Of a stretch of 64,000 bases of DNA, positions 1-12,600 are shown piece by piece. The notes below the pieces were generated by a model, which made no database searches, was not told where the DNA came from, and saw only the letters and a list, made by a program, of their open reading frames with translations. A program made the position numbers and the translations under genes. This stretch comes from Gambelia wislizenii (Eukaryota; Chordata; Lepidosauria; Squamata; Crotaphytidae). The stretch spans positions 82,305,001 through 82,369,000 of the forward strand of contig JAUMIR010000004.1 of assembly GCA_030847615.1 (NCBI GenBank). Reading direction: 5' to 3'. The first letter of the stretch is position 1; the number at the start of each line of letters is the position of its first letter.

Positions 1-890
1 TACAGTGTGTAGAAACTGGTGACGATACAGTATTGGGAGAGTTTATTGTCTTACTATAATGTACTGGCTTGAAAAGTTTGTTCTAGTAAGTTCAAATTCT
101 TACAATGTAGCTTTTAAGTGGTGGTACAATTACAAAATACAGATTCTTATAGTCCATATAAAAATAAAGTAACAGTAAAGAAAGAATAAAGAAAAGTGTT
201 ACAATGGTGAGATGCACAAGAAACTAGGGGTGTACCTGCAGAATTATTCTAGTCTGATGTTACTTTGGACTTTATCAGACTAGCATCTAAAAACGCTGTA
301 ATTCTACTATTGAGGAAAGCGGACACACAGTGGCATCATTACAGTAATTATCATACATTGCCATAATTGCATTATACTATGCCATAATCACAATATACTA
401 ATGTGACACAATCATCGCACAACCACAATTAGCAGTTTAAGAACAGGATTTTACTTCTGTGATTTTGTATGGGCAAGATTTTGGCTGTTATCGTGAGAAG
501 ACATTACTTTGTTTAAAAACACCAAAAACACATAAATAATGAAAGAAATTAACAAACACTTAAACAAACATAAAAACATACCAAGAAAATATGACAGTTC
601 ATTAAAAGAGCATCCTATGCATCCTGTGTTCTCGTTGGGAAAGGGGAGGGGGGAAGGACCACTCATTCATGCTGTAATCGTGCACTTACAGCGGGATGTG
701 ATTTTGCACACTCATCAATACCACAAAAAGAGCAATACTGAGGGCTATTCATGGATTTTCCCGTCAATTAAAAATGCTTAGCCATTAATGGGTGGAGCAC
801 ACATTGACCATGGGAGGACAACATCGTCATGTAATAATGGAACCCTGTTGCAGTACTGTCATGCTGTAATTTGGCAATTACAGCCCCATC
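1..890. other. No recognised feature
   Basis: AT-rich DNA with no exon-like or repeat signal that I can name. Confidence 0.45.
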
Positions 891-896
891 TGATAG

Positions 897-1066
897 TCCT
901 TTAACTGTCATGGCTACATTTTACAGAATTTTAGGATTTGCAGTTTGGTTAAATATTTAGAAGTCTGTTATGTTCTATTGAGAATTCTGAGTACTTCACT
1001 GAACTGCAAATGCCAGGATTTTTGCTGGATGCAGCCGTAACAGTTAAAGTGGTATGAAACATATAT
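897..1066. mobile_element. Degraded palindromic MITE
   Basis: 'ctttaactgtcatggctaca' with 'ggatttgcagtttgg', then the inverse 'gaactgcaaatgccaggatt' and 'taacagttaaagtgg', the arm pattern of the MITE family at 2599, 3440, 3862, 7322, 15620 and 38637. Confidence 0.5.
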
Positions 1067-1069
1067 AAC

Positions 1070-2120
1070 TGGTGCATAAGAGTCATGATTCATCGTATCA
1101 TGATAATACAACTTAAAGAGGAGATGGGGTTTACAATTGGCTGCCTCAGAACTGTAGCTTTCATTTGGAAGTGCCAAACAATGAAGTCCAAGAAATGAGA
1201 ATTGAAAGAGGAACAACAAGGGCAATGAAGGACATGGGTGGGAGGAACAGATTCACCAAGGGCAGGTGGGTGCTGGGGAAAGGTAGGACAAGAACTGTGC
1301 AGGCCCCATTAAGGCTTGTGCCCAGTGACCTACACAGGAGTAACCATTCTCCTTGGGCTGAAAAAAAAGGAACACATAGGTCTTTGAGGTATGGAGAGCG
1401 TTTGAAAGGGAAGCAGAAAAGAAAGAAGGAAAACGAAAAATAATTAAAATAAAAGGAAATGGGTAGAAGAGATTCTGGAAGGTGTAAACAATAAAAATAA
1501 AACAAGGTGGGGTGGGGAGACAAGGATAGTGATTAATGGAGAAAAACACCTCAAGGGAAAGAGTGCAAATGATGAAAGCAATGGCGAAGACTCACTCACC
1601 AACCTTCATCGCTCTCACCACTGTCTTCAAAGTGCACAGCTAGTTCTCTGCTCCCAGCCCTGTCCCTCTTTGCTTGCTCTTGGGGACTCCCAGCAGAAGG
1701 CTACCAAAAAAGAAAAAAAGAAAAAGAAAAGGGTCTACATGGAATTTAAATGTGATGGTGTAAATTAGAGTCTTGGATGGAGGAAAGCAAGTGACAGAAA
1801 ACTCTCAACGTTACACAGAGGAGTGGGCTGTAGGTAGCTGAATAGGCAGGAAGAAAGAACATCTCTCCAGATGGACTATAGGTTAGTCACATCTCCATTG
1901 CTGCTGGAGGGTAGTCTTCCATTGGATGGGTTGCATTATCCATTTTCAAGAAAAAGAACCATAGGAAAGGAGAGCAGGGACCTTGAAGGTGCCCATCAAC
2001 AATCAGCATCTGGATAGCAGACTGAACAGGCACAGACTTCCCTACAATAGAATTTAATTTAATTTCTATTTAAAATAAATAAATAATGTCTGAACTTGCA
2101 TCTATGTATATAATTGGGTA
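1070..2120. other. No recognised feature
   Basis: Purine-rich DNA with poly-A runs near 1430 and 1710; overlapping short frames on both strands, none with family features. Confidence 0.45.
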
Positions 2121-2121
2121 T

Positions 2122-2345
2122 GAGAGCCAGAGTGGTATAGTGGTTTGGGTGTTGGACTAGGGCTCTGGGGACCAAGGTTCAAACCCCACCTAGCTATAGA
2201 AACCACTGGGTGATTTTGGTCCAGTCACTCTCACAGCAGGCAAGGGTAAACCCCCTCTGATCAAAACTTGCCAAGAAAACCCCATGATAACTTCACCTTA
2301 GGTCTGCCATCAGTAAGAAGCAACTTGAAAGCACACAACAATAAC
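2122..2345 (+). mobile_element. tRNA-derived SINE, near full length
   Basis: Begins 'gagagccagagtggtatagtgg', has a B-box 'ggttcaaacc' and ends 'aacttgaaagcacacaacaataac'. The architecture matches the abundant squamate tRNA SINE of the Anolis ACA-SINE type; the subfamily name is recalled. Confidence 0.8.
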
Positions 2346-2598
2346 CCCCACAAATATGCAAGCAGTCAATCAGTATACCATTTTTCGGTGACACATTTCC
2401 TCTCTTTTCTAACCAAGACCTTTTTTTGAAGAAGCCCAATTTTTGGTATGGTAGAGGAAGGTGGGTCCTAGGCCTTCCAGGCAGCAAGGGGATTATTTAT
2501 TTATATACTCCATCCCAAAAGAATGATCAAAATGGTGAATGCAATAGCAACTCCAGTCAAAGGAAGAAGGCCCCAGGAAATATTCTGAGGAGTTTCAG

Positions 2599-2803
2599 AA
2601 CCCTTTCACACTATATAGTTATAATACTATGGTTCCACTTTGACTGTCATGGCACCATCCTATAGAATCCTGGGATTTGCATCTTATGGAGGCATTGTAA
2701 AAATTCTCAATCAGACTGCAATAATGTCTCACCAAACTGTAAACTCAAGATTCCATAGGATGGAGCCATGGTAGTTAAAGTGAAATCATAGTGTGAATGT
2801 GCT
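2599..2803. mobile_element. Palindromic MITE
   Basis: Left arm 'accctttcacactatatagt' to 'gaatcctgggatttgca'; right arm 'aagattccataggatggagc' to 'aatcatagtgtgaatg' in reverse. No coding capacity. Confidence 0.65.
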
Positions 2804-3439
2804 GCAGATACACTGCTGGAATTAAAACAAAGCCATTCTGGGCCTGATTATACCTAAACTGGAGGGAAAAAACTACCCATAGAAACCTGATCTTTAAAAA
2901 CAAGTAAAAAAGTAAAAGAGGCTTAGCCCACCTTTTTTGTGCTATCAGAACTCCCCCTTCTATCATCCACCATCGTTTCTAAGTTGTCTTCTGAACTGGC
3001 CATGGCTCCTATGAATCAAGTGTAAGGAAAAGAGGCAAGAATTTTATTCAGCTCAAGTTCTGGCATGTTGCTGCTTCAGCCAAGTCAGTATGGACCAGAG
3101 CTCTCAGTCTCTCAAACTCTCAAACAAATTCTATCCCAGCAGGATAGAATTAGATGTGTGGTAGAATTAGATGACAAACAGGTCCTGGTGTTCGTTTTTG
3201 CTAACTGAACCTCTTCCAGTAACACAAAGGACAAGAAGGAAGTTACAACAAAAAGCACAAAAGTGAGCTATTGCAGTAGACAAACTACACTGGCCTTTGT
3301 AAAGAGAATTTAAGGGTATCATTGCTTCCCACTAGGTGGTGAGTTCATGATTTGACTACAAGCCAGGGCAAGGAAATTCATGGTCCTCTGGCCGTTCCTG
3401 GACTGCAATCCCCATTGTCTCTCAGTTATCTATAATATC

Positions 3440-3745
3440 AGACTTAGCTATTATTCCACTTTAACTACTCTGGCTGCCTCCTGTGGAATCCTGGGGTTTG
3501 AAGTTTAGGGACGGCCATTTAGAATTCTCAGCCAGAGAGCTCTTAGGCCTCCCTAAACTACAAACCCCAGAATTCCACAGGAGGCAGCCACAACAGTTTA
3601 AGGACTTTTTCGGACAAAGAAACAACAACGCTAGCAGCCTCGCAATGTGGCGAGGCTGCTAGCGTTGTTTTTTCTTTGTCCGAAAAAGTCCAAAGTGGAA
3701 TAAAGGCACTATAACAGTGTAGTGTGATAAAGTCCTCAGCCAGAG
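3440..3745. mobile_element. Palindromic MITE interrupted by a 90-nt hairpin
   Basis: Left arm 'ccactttaactactctggct' with 'gaatcctggggtttgaa'; right arm 'caaaccccagaattccacag'. The right arm's 'cagttta..aagtgg' motif is split by the hairpin at 3602-3691. Confidence 0.7.
3602..3691. mobile_element. 90-nt almost perfect hairpin (minimal foldback insertion)
   Basis: Arms 3602-3643 and 3650-3691 are 42 nt each, complementary except for one position, around the loop AATGTG. The ends read GGACTTTTTCGGACAAAG in inverted orientation. It disrupts the right arm of a MITE, so it arrived later. Confidence 0.85.
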
Positions 3746-3861
3746 AGTCTTAGGCCTTCAACTACAAACCCCAGAATTCCACAGGAGTCAGCCATCAGTT
3801 GCCACACATTGCTCACCTCTGCTACAGAGTACAAAGCAACTAGGTGGTCTTAAGTGTCTTT

Positions 3862-4085
3862 GGAGATTTTCAGACTATACTGTTATAGAGTTACTATTCC
3901 ACTTTATTTGCTATGGCTGCCTCCTCTTGAATCCTGGGATTTGCAGTTTAGGGAGGGGCATTTACAACTCTCAGCCAGAGAGATCTTAGGCCTCACTAAA
4001 CTACAAACCCCAGAGTTCCACAGGAGGAAGCCAGAGCAGTTAAAGTGGAATAGTAACTCTATAACAGTATAGTCTGAAAATCTCC
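3862..4085. mobile_element. Palindromic MITE with identical 44-bp TIRs
   Basis: The terminal 44 bp, starting GGAGATTTTCAGACTATACT, are repeated without mismatch in inverted orientation at the right end. The interior carries the same 'gaatcctgggatttgcagtt' arms as its relatives. Confidence 0.8.
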
Positions 4086-4719
4086 TTTGAGTGGGTGAAG
4101 GCATCACTTGCAAGTAAAGAGTTAATATTTATTTGAGATGTGCCTAAGCATGAAAAGGTGGCATAGCATCATTGTCCATGATCAAACCAGAGTGACCAGA
4201 CAATTTAAGGATAGGCCCAGTCCACAAATTATTATCATCAAACAGAGGCACATTGATGTAACAGGAGGTGTAATGGTAGTCGAACTTTCCCTGTGAATCT
4301 TTAATCTAATGCAGAGACTTTCCAATATAGCACTGGCCAGCAGCAGGAATAAGCCACTGGTATAGAAACCTTCCATATCAGTTAGAAAAATAAAATGGAG
4401 AGTAGTGCTGAATGTTAGGGTAGAAGCAAGAGTAAATAACTATGCAGAAGCTGTTTCAAGTAGTCAATGTATGGAAGATACACATGCGTAGATCAAACCA
4501 GTGCATTGGCTCCACTGTGGCTCTAAGGTGCTATGATGGTAGGCATAGAGAGAGAGAAACAAAGTGAGAGAGATAAAAGAGCAGAAAGAGACTGGACAAG
4601 CACAAGTGAGTTTGTGTTGTGTTCTGCCTGGACAAATAGGAGCCTGTGAAGGTCATAAGGTAAGTGATCTAAGAGGTGCTTTTCACAGTTAGTAATTAAA
4701 CCATGTCAGAAGAATGCAG

Positions 4720-4951
4720 GCCTAAATACTCTAAAGGCACCAGATCCTATCTGATTTTGGAAGCTGAACAGGGTCAGCCCTGGTGAGTACTTGGATGAGA
4801 GACTGCCAATGAATACCAGGTGTTATAGGCTATACAGGTATTTCAGAGGAAGGAACTGGCAAAACCACCTCTGAGTATTTCCTGCCCAAGAAAACCCTAT
4901 GTAATTCATGGGGTTGCCATAAGTCAACAGGTGACTTGAAGGCACATACAC
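4720..4951 (+). mobile_element. 5S-rRNA-derived SINE
   Basis: The head 'ctgattttggaagctgaaca' through 'tacttggatgagagac' follows 5S rRNA (including the internal promoter region). The tail 'gacttgaaggcacata' is shared with the tRNA SINEs, showing a common LINE partner. It is diverged and not a functional 5S gene. Confidence 0.8.
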
Positions 4952-5520
4952 CCAGAGGAATGCATTCCACTAGGATAGCAATCACAAGAGGTCATCTCCC
5001 AGAGGACTGCCTTTCAGAAGAGCAGCTGACACCATCCTGTTGGGTTAAGGATGCAAAACCTTAAGAACACTAGACATCCAATAAGCAGTGAAAACCTTAC
5101 TAACAGCAGTAGGCTTCTGCCAGTCCTAATAAACGAGGCAGCTGCCCCATGGAAATGAGGAACAACCCCTGCCTAGCCCAGAGCTACCACCCCCATGCTG
5201 CTCTGTGACCTTACCTCTGTCCAATGATAACACAAGTCCATCCAGCTCCACTGGCTGCTGCATCAGCCTCTCTTTGCTAAAAGGATAAATAACAGGCTAG
5301 ATTAATGATCACAGAGCTCCACTAGCACAGAGAAGAGCATTGTAATGAAGCAGATTTGTACACGCTTCCTCTCTCCAGCCACCCTATCACAGTGTTACAG
5401 TCCCTGCAAAGATACCCTCTTTCAGCAGGATGTGTATTTAAGCAGAAGTTGCTTCATTCTGGACCACCTTCTGCAGCACGATCCATTTTCATGGGATGCT
5501 GCAGGCATCACTTTGCAGTC

Positions 5521-5563
5521 ACCCTCCTCCCTCCCTCCCTCCCTCCCTCCCTCCCTCCCTCCC
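5521..5563. repeat. (CTCC)n microsatellite
   Basis: About ten CTCC units. Overlapping open frames in several phases here arise from this repeat. Confidence 0.95.
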
Positions 5564-5929
5564 AAGCATCACCTACTCCACAGATGGTGCCTGGCATGGA
5601 CTCAGCAACCTTACCTCTGCAGCACCACTCCATTCTCCATGCCAGCCCAGGATGCTGGCAGCCAGCACTGCAGAGTCCTTGCCACAACCTTTCCCTCTCT
5701 GGTAAACTGGACAGAGAGAGGCTCCCTGTAAAGGCATTTCCCCAAAAAACTGAATCACAAAGCCACAGCAAGGTTTGCATCCATCACATTTCCACTACTG
5801 GCAAATGGGCCCTGCAGTCTTCCAGGCATCTAGCTGTTAAGTAAGTATCTGCTAATCCAGGAGGGAAGAAAACAAGTTAAAGATAGAGAAGAGGGCCATC
5901 TGCTGAGAACATGTAGTATTTCAACCTCA

Positions 5930-6052
5930 TTGGAGTCAGAATAGCAGGAATGAACTGGCAAAACCACCCCTGAGTATTCCTTGCCTTTAAAAATCCTGTG
6001 AAATTAATGGGGTCACCATAAGTGACAGGTGACTTGAAGGCATATAAACACA
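5930..6052 (+). mobile_element. 5S-type SINE, 3' half only
   Basis: 'gaactggcaaaaccacccct' through 'aggtgacttgaaggcatata' matches the distal half of the 5S SINEs; the 5S-like head is missing. Confidence 0.65.
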
Positions 6053-6054
6053 CA

Positions 6055-7320
6055 CAGAGGCAAAAGCTTGGTTGATAGAAAACAGTGGGGGCTATCCAAG
6101 AGTGTAGCTACCACGAGGGGGCAAATTGAGGGCATTGACTCCCCAATTAAGCATTCTACCTCCTCCATGAAATTTTCCTTCATTCCCCAAATTTCTAACA
6201 TTGTCGAGAGCGAGACAATGAAAATTGTCCACACCTAGAATTCTTACATTTGCTGTGTTAGTATTCCCTTTGTAACTGTAACTGTTCCTTTTCTTTGGAT
6301 GCCTGAACTGTATTTCTAAATGCTCAGCTTAAGTTTTAGTTACTTCTCTGGAAGTCAGAAACACTGGTTTCTTCCCGAGTTTGCAAACCTGAAGACTGTT
6401 ATCAGAGAATTCCTCCCCTAGCTCTTAAACCCCTCTTTCACTCACTGAGAAACTGCATCTTCATATTAGCATCTTGTTGGTTCTCTGATATGGGATGTTT
6501 ATTCTTATCTGCTTGGTTTCCGTTACAGAAGGAAGAGGGGAAAATAACATATTTTGTTGTCAACAGAGACCAGGAAGTGAGAAAAAATTCTGTCTCAATA
6601 ATATTTTGCCATTTTTTTTTACAAGCAGCCCTATTCTATTAAATTTTTCCTCCCTCAAGCTTTTCTAGTGAATCTCAAAAAAGCAATTTCACAGCACTGT
6701 AAAACCTGAATGTTTATATCCTTACCCTCAGTTAATCCTCTGCAGTCCCACGTTCTCATCTACCTTTAAAATGTCCCAGTTTCTCTTTCCTCTTCCTGCT
6801 TCTCCTCTTTGTCCTTGCTTATTTGAATTGCTGTGTTCAGAATACAGAAGTAGTTTGTATTTAGTTAACTCAGCAGGAAGAGGGCAGAGTCTTTCTTGCC
6901 CTTCCTAAATTTAGTACATAAATTCCAGAGTTTCTCTGCTTAAAATACTGTAGTAGTTTTGTGTCTTCTTCCCCATTTAATAGCCATTGCCTCTTGTTGC
7001 CTGGACACACCTTTTTGACAACACTCTGATGTGATTCGGGTGCATGTATAAATCTGTGAAGTGCTGGAGTTTTTTTCATGAAATTGTTCTCACTGCAGAA
7101 GTAGAAAATCGAGACTGAATAAAATGTGCCTGTCATTGAAAGGGAGGTTAACTATGCCAGCTCAAGTTTACTGCAGCTATCTGATGGCCTAAGACAGAAA
7201 ATTCTCAGGGGACCAAAACCTCTACCCCTGTAATACCCATTTCTAAACCTACTGTCAATCCCCTTCCTAGTTGGCATTCAGAAGCTAATTGGTTTGGCAG
7301 TAAAATCTTATTTGAGTACT
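6055..7320. other. No recognised feature
   Basis: No exon, RNA gene or repeat terminus seen. Confidence 0.45.
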
Positions 7321-7321
7321 G

Positions 7322-7522
7322 GTTCCTTTCACACTACACAATTATAGCACTATATTACACTTTACCTGCCATAGATTCATCCTATGGAATCCTGGGATTT
7401 ACAGTTTAGGGAGGAGTATTTAGAATACAGAGCCAGAGAACTCTAGGGCTTCCCAACTACAAACCCTAGGATTCCATGGGAGGCAGTCATGGCAGTCACA
7501 GTGGAATATACAGTAGTTGATA
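7322..7522. mobile_element. Palindromic MITE
   Basis: 'tcctttcacactacacaatt' and 'ggaatcctgggatttacagt' on the left; 'aaaccctaggattccatggg' and 'cagtcacagtggaata' on the right in reverse. Confidence 0.65.
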
Positions 7523-7782
7523 ATAGCATCCTCTACCACATTCGAGTCATTTGGCCAGTTTAAGGGGCCCAGATCTCGTTGTTATCCAACAAAGTGGAAC
7601 AATTGGAGAGTTTAATGAGAACAGCTGCAAGACTGCCCCTCATTATCTGCTGCCTGAGGTAGCTGCCTCAATCTGCCTAATGGTAGGGCCAATTGTGGAT
7701 CAGAAAGCCCCAGGAAGTCAGTGGAATTCTCTCAATATTGCTGAGATCTGTTCCCTTTGGCCAATACCAATAAACAGCATAG

Positions 7783-8411
7783 GGGTTGTCTAGACAAGAA
7801 GATATAATGCAGATTGATGTGCATTCTTGCAAATTTGCAGCAGTGCTAATTTGTCTCCACAGTCTTTTAGCAGAATCTATTGTATGCAAAGCTATCTGCA
7901 TTTGAAGTGCACACACAGCCATGTCTGCAAATCAAGATGGTGGCTGAGAGCACAGTGTGTTATTATTCTCCACACGTCGCCACTGCACAGGATTTTTTTA
8001 CTTGTAAATCAAAGGTTCGCAAGTGCGACCTTCTGCTTATAAAAAGCTCTTTGGTCACCTCAGTGCAGCAAAAAAGCACATGCTTAACAATATGAAATGT
8101 GGAAATGGTGCTTCCAGTCACTTCCTTACAAGCCCACCCCCTGCTTGCACATCCAACCAATCTGCTATCCACTTATGCCTTCATCAAGAATGTGCAGTGT
8201 TCTGAATTGAATGTCCAGATGAGCGATAATGCACATATCCGCGCATTATTTTAAAAACTTTGTGAAAATCTGCGAAAGCTTCCCCCCTGCAATAGATGGA
8301 GTTTTGGGGGGGCCCTCCTTCCAAATACTGCAAATCTCATTCAGATCTCATTGGGACAAAAGGTATACTCCTTGAATTCTATGAGGAGTATTTTCATCAT
8401 CTAGACAACCC
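7783..8411. mobile_element. Non-autonomous DNA transposon, TIR GGGGTTGTCTAGA
   Basis: Left end GGGGTTGTCTAGACAAGAAG; right end ...CATCATCTAGACAACCCC. About 630 bp with no transposase. Subterminal words such as 'gataatgcacatatc' echo 'gatataatgcag' at the left. The superfamily is uncertain (hAT or Harbinger). Confidence 0.65.
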
Positions 8412-8414
8412 CCT

Positions 8415-9464
8415 AATCACCTCTTTCACAAACCAAAGTTTGTAAAGAAGCCCACAAAGTCAGTGCAACTTGCAACAAACTGCAGTCTTTTAACCCAGAT
8501 GTTTACCATCGTGTATGTACATGCAGATGTGGGTGGCTTTATTATCCACGATGACATGCATATAACATTTCCTAAATAGAGGGGATATCAATGTAGGACA
8601 TTTGCCATGTATAAAGTGGTTTTTTGAAAAGTCTCTAACTGCAATTCTGTCTTGCCACTTGTACTTATAGGAAGAGAGTTGCCAGGTATCGTCAAAGACC
8701 AAAATCTGCCACCAGAGTTGGGCTCAAATCTGATTGGTTACGGTAATTCCAACTAAAGAAACCCCATTGAATCCATTGTTGAATGGTGAGTCAACGTATA
8801 GGTAAACTCCATTGATTCATAGGTCTACTCTAATTGAGACTTAAAATAGAATTCAGGTCATAGACAGTATGATTTTCCTTCCTTATCCCACCAAAGTGGC
8901 TTTCTCTGTCTATTGCTATCTCAGAAATTCTTCTGTTTAAAAGTTATTATTTTATTTTCTGATCTCATGGACAGGCAGCAAATTTGTAGTTGTACAACTC
9001 CCAGCCAACTAAACCCAGTAAGAAAACTCTGCCACAGAGGTGGAGAGGGGAGATCCGTTTATGCAGATGGATTCACTCCTATGTTTGCCTATTTGAAAGG
9101 ACAAAAGCACCAGGAGATGTATCATGAGAGTGCTGTATACAGAAAGAGAAGGCGTGATGGTAAAATACAATACTGTACCTTGCTGCTTTGGTTCCAGCAG
9201 CTCTTTGGCACTTGAGTTACAACATTGTGATCATGTTCTGCTACAGTGTCTTTCTTCAATGGATGAAATATGAATTGATCAAATATTGCTTCACCTACAT
9301 TCAGTGTGGGCACTAAAGACTAGCTGCGATCTAAATCAAACTTATTTCAGCACTAATTGAATTTGGTTCAGGGCCCCCTCCCTGCTTTCTCTCTGCTGGT
9401 AGGTGAAGACCTTCTTAATCAGGCAGGCCTTTTAGATTTAAATTATGCAGCAGTAGCATGTGTA
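8415..9464. other. No recognised feature
   Basis: No exon or repeat terminus seen; the 100-codon frame at 8913 lacks features. Confidence 0.45.
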
Positions 9465-9672
9465 AGTGGTGTGCTGTGCTGCGTTGCTTATATTTTATTA
9501 GTAATTATGTTTTAACTGTTTTAAACCATTTTTAATTGCCACTGTTATTTCTTTTTCAACTTTTAACTGCAATAAGACTTTAACTTAATATTGTTTTAAA
9601 TGACCAGAAGATCCCTGGGATCCCAGTCTAGGAGAAAGGTGGGATGTAAATTCAATTAATAATAATAACTAG
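9465..9672 (+). mobile_element. CR1/L3-like LINE 3' tail
   Basis: AT-rich 'ttaactgttttaaaccattttt' and 'gaaaggtgggatgtaaattc' ending in (aat)n resemble the 3' UTR tail of squamate CR1-type LINEs. No coding part. Confidence 0.5.
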
Positions 9673-9674
9673 CC

Positions 9675-12600
9675 CAAGGAATGGAGACATTTTCAGGCCT
9701 GTGCACAAAACTACCATCACATGGAATTGTGTTTTGAACTGCTTACCATGATGGCAAATTACCTGAAGTTATTACTTAAGTGATAAATATAGCAAATTAT
9801 AAATGCAGGTGACAAATAAAAGAATAGATAAATTGTAGACCCAGATGTACTCACTATAAGAACAAAATTAATGGCAGTTTTTAAATATGGTATATATGTA
9901 CAATATCTGAGACTCAGCAAGGCTGAGGGAAGATTTAATTTAAGACACAATTTCTTTTTTTGTTGTTGTTCATAACAGAAGGATATTCCCATCCTGTTCT
10001 TCCCATATGCTGCACAGTTTAATAATTCATAAAATACAAGGCATAGGAGAGACAAATAGCATATTAATTCTCTTCCTAACCCTTGAAGAACAGAGATAAT
10101 GATGCAAATTTACTTCCAGATTTGTTATGTGTACTTAACAATGGGTGCATTCAAAGTATACTTTCTCTAAGATGTACTGATATGTCCTGAAAACCCCAGA
10201 GCTTGTGCTCACAGTGGAGGAGTTGCATACAATCTTCTCTCAACCGGGTATTCACAGAAGGAGCAGCCATGTAAGAGCAATTACGCACTGCAAATAACCC
10301 ACCATATAAACACACTCATGAAATACATACCTCTGTGTTTCATGAAATATTTCCACTTGTTTGGTTAAAGCAAGCCTCCAGGGTCACTGCAAATACTATT
10401 TACTCTTTGGGAAACTCCATCATACTACAAACAGAGAGGGAAAAGAGCACACTAACTAGCATGACTAGCTGTCTTGTTTCACCTTCAGGCTAGTCTTCCT
10501 TTCAAGGGTCCCAAGATAGCTTTAGAGAAGTAGCAGGCAGAAAGGAGAAGGAGGGGGGAGGAAGCTATGGAGAGTTCATAGCAGAGGCTGCACCACCACC
10601 ACCACCACCACACCCAATGGGACATTCTTCTCTTCTGAGAGCACCTACTGTTTATGACGGATCTTTTCTCACAGCCTGTTCATCATCACAGTAATGCACG
10701 GAAAGCTATTGGGAGCTCCCTGTGCCTAAGCCTATCCCACAGAAAAAGCAGCTATAATCCAGGCCAAGGGCAAAGAGCTGAGACAGAAGAGCAACAAGCA
10801 GGAAGGGATTGCTTGATTTCAAAAGCCTTTAGACCTTTCTGATCGAAGAACCCTGAGCAACATCGGGAACTCACATTTCAAGACCCTCACAAGGACAGGC
10901 AAGAGCAGGATAAGCAAGGAGTCCGAAATGTGTTCTTTTTCTTCAAGAGATGGTTCTTTCCATTCATCTCACAGCACATTGCTTTTTTTACCTGAATGAA
11001 CCTGTTCAACATGGGCTCAGGAGAGACAGGCCGTTTTTCTTTCCAGGCTACTGAATATATGCAGCATTCACATTCATATTTTCCATGTCAGCTGAAATAA
11101 CACATTTTGTTCACACGCTGAGAGATTAGGAATGGAGGTTTATTTTTTATAACACAGTAGTGGTGGGCAAATTGCACACTCTCTACCTGTCCCAGTTTGG
11201 CAGGGACAGTCCCAATTAATCCTCTGTCATCCCACTTTTTCACAGCAGCTTTAAAAATGTCCCAGACTCTCTCTCTCCTCCACCCATTTCCTCCCTTTAT
11301 CCTCAGCTTACTTCAGTTGCTGCAGTGAGTTCAGAGTGCAAAAGTAGTTTGCACTCAATAACTCCAGTGGGAGGAGAGGACAGGAGGGGGAAGAATCTGG
11401 CCCTTCCCAGTAAGCTCAGGCAAAAGCAAGCTGCTGCAGCCTTTCCTAGCTTGTACGTTGTTCCATGTTCTGATGCTGCTTGGCCACATGTGTCTCAGTT
11501 TTCGTCTGTGAAATGTTGGAGGGTATGAAAGTGCAACCCTGAGTCTGCAAGGCTGTTCTTGCAGACCTCAGCCCCTCCATACCCCCTGCACTCACTTCCT
11601 TCTGTCCCCTCAGTGACTCCTCTCCTAGAAGCTTCCAGGAGCAACAGTTCAACTTTTAAACAGAGTGGAGCCCTCCTGCACTGTTTAAATTTTTTCAAAA
11701 AATCTATTTTTCAAAACTAGAAGTGGATTTTCAGCCACTGCCAGTTTTGTTTTAAGCAGTTCTTGTGGCTTCCACAGGGTCCTAGGGGCAGAAAATTGGC
11801 TTCTAGACACACCACAGTTGTCCACTCCAATTTGAAATAATTCTATTGCATGATTCCCAATGTCAGACACATGTGAAACCACACCACATAAGGTAACTAC
11901 AATAACATTTATAGTATACACAGAGACACACAGTTTTTTGGAGGGAAACAGAAGATTAAAAACAGTGTATCTTATTTATCTATCATCTGTTCTTTTACTG
12001 TGAGGAAAAGTTATCCTTCTTTCTCCTTTTGCCCCCCAGTTATTCCCTATAGTTGTTCTTGTCTAGAAATCCCCCTTCACCCTCGCCTCCCAACATAGCT
12101 TCTCTCAGCTGGCCTCATAGATCAGGTTCAGAGATGCTAATTATCTTCAAGAATATTTTGCTTTGATTCTATATTATGCCTTTTGGAGAAAATATTTAAT
12201 TTTGTCCTCCCTTGAATTTCATTTCAAAGCTCATGTGCTGTAGTGTTAAGGCAGGCAAATTTGAGATGCTAGTAGAGAGATAAAGAGAGAGGGAAAGAGA
12301 GAGAGAGAGCTCACATAGCTTTGCCTCAATACAGCAATGCTCCCTGAGCTTCACATTTAGCTTTCAACATCTGTGCATTAAATATAAGAATAAATGACCT
12401 ACCTGGGTAGGGATGTGAGAGTTGTTCCATGCTGAGAGACGAAAGTCTAAGCATAATCACAGAAGGCATTCCCTGCCTTCAAGAAAGCTCTCCTTTCCTA
12501 TGATGGTCATGAAGGCAGCATTAACAGTCCACGTTGGACAGAGATAGGGACACAGGTTTTTGCTCTGCCCCAGAACAAAACCACCAACTCATTAAAACTA

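Noticed and set aside
3602..3691. microRNA precursor
   Set aside because: The pairing is too perfect and it sits as an insertion in a MITE; a foldback element is the simpler reading.
4741..4825. 5S rRNA gene
   Set aside because: Diverged from 5S and fused to a SINE tail that recurs elsewhere; the same applies to 18735 and 17897.
5345..5844. 128- and 162-codon frames
   Set aside because: They run through a (CTCC)n microsatellite in several phases and have no domain features.
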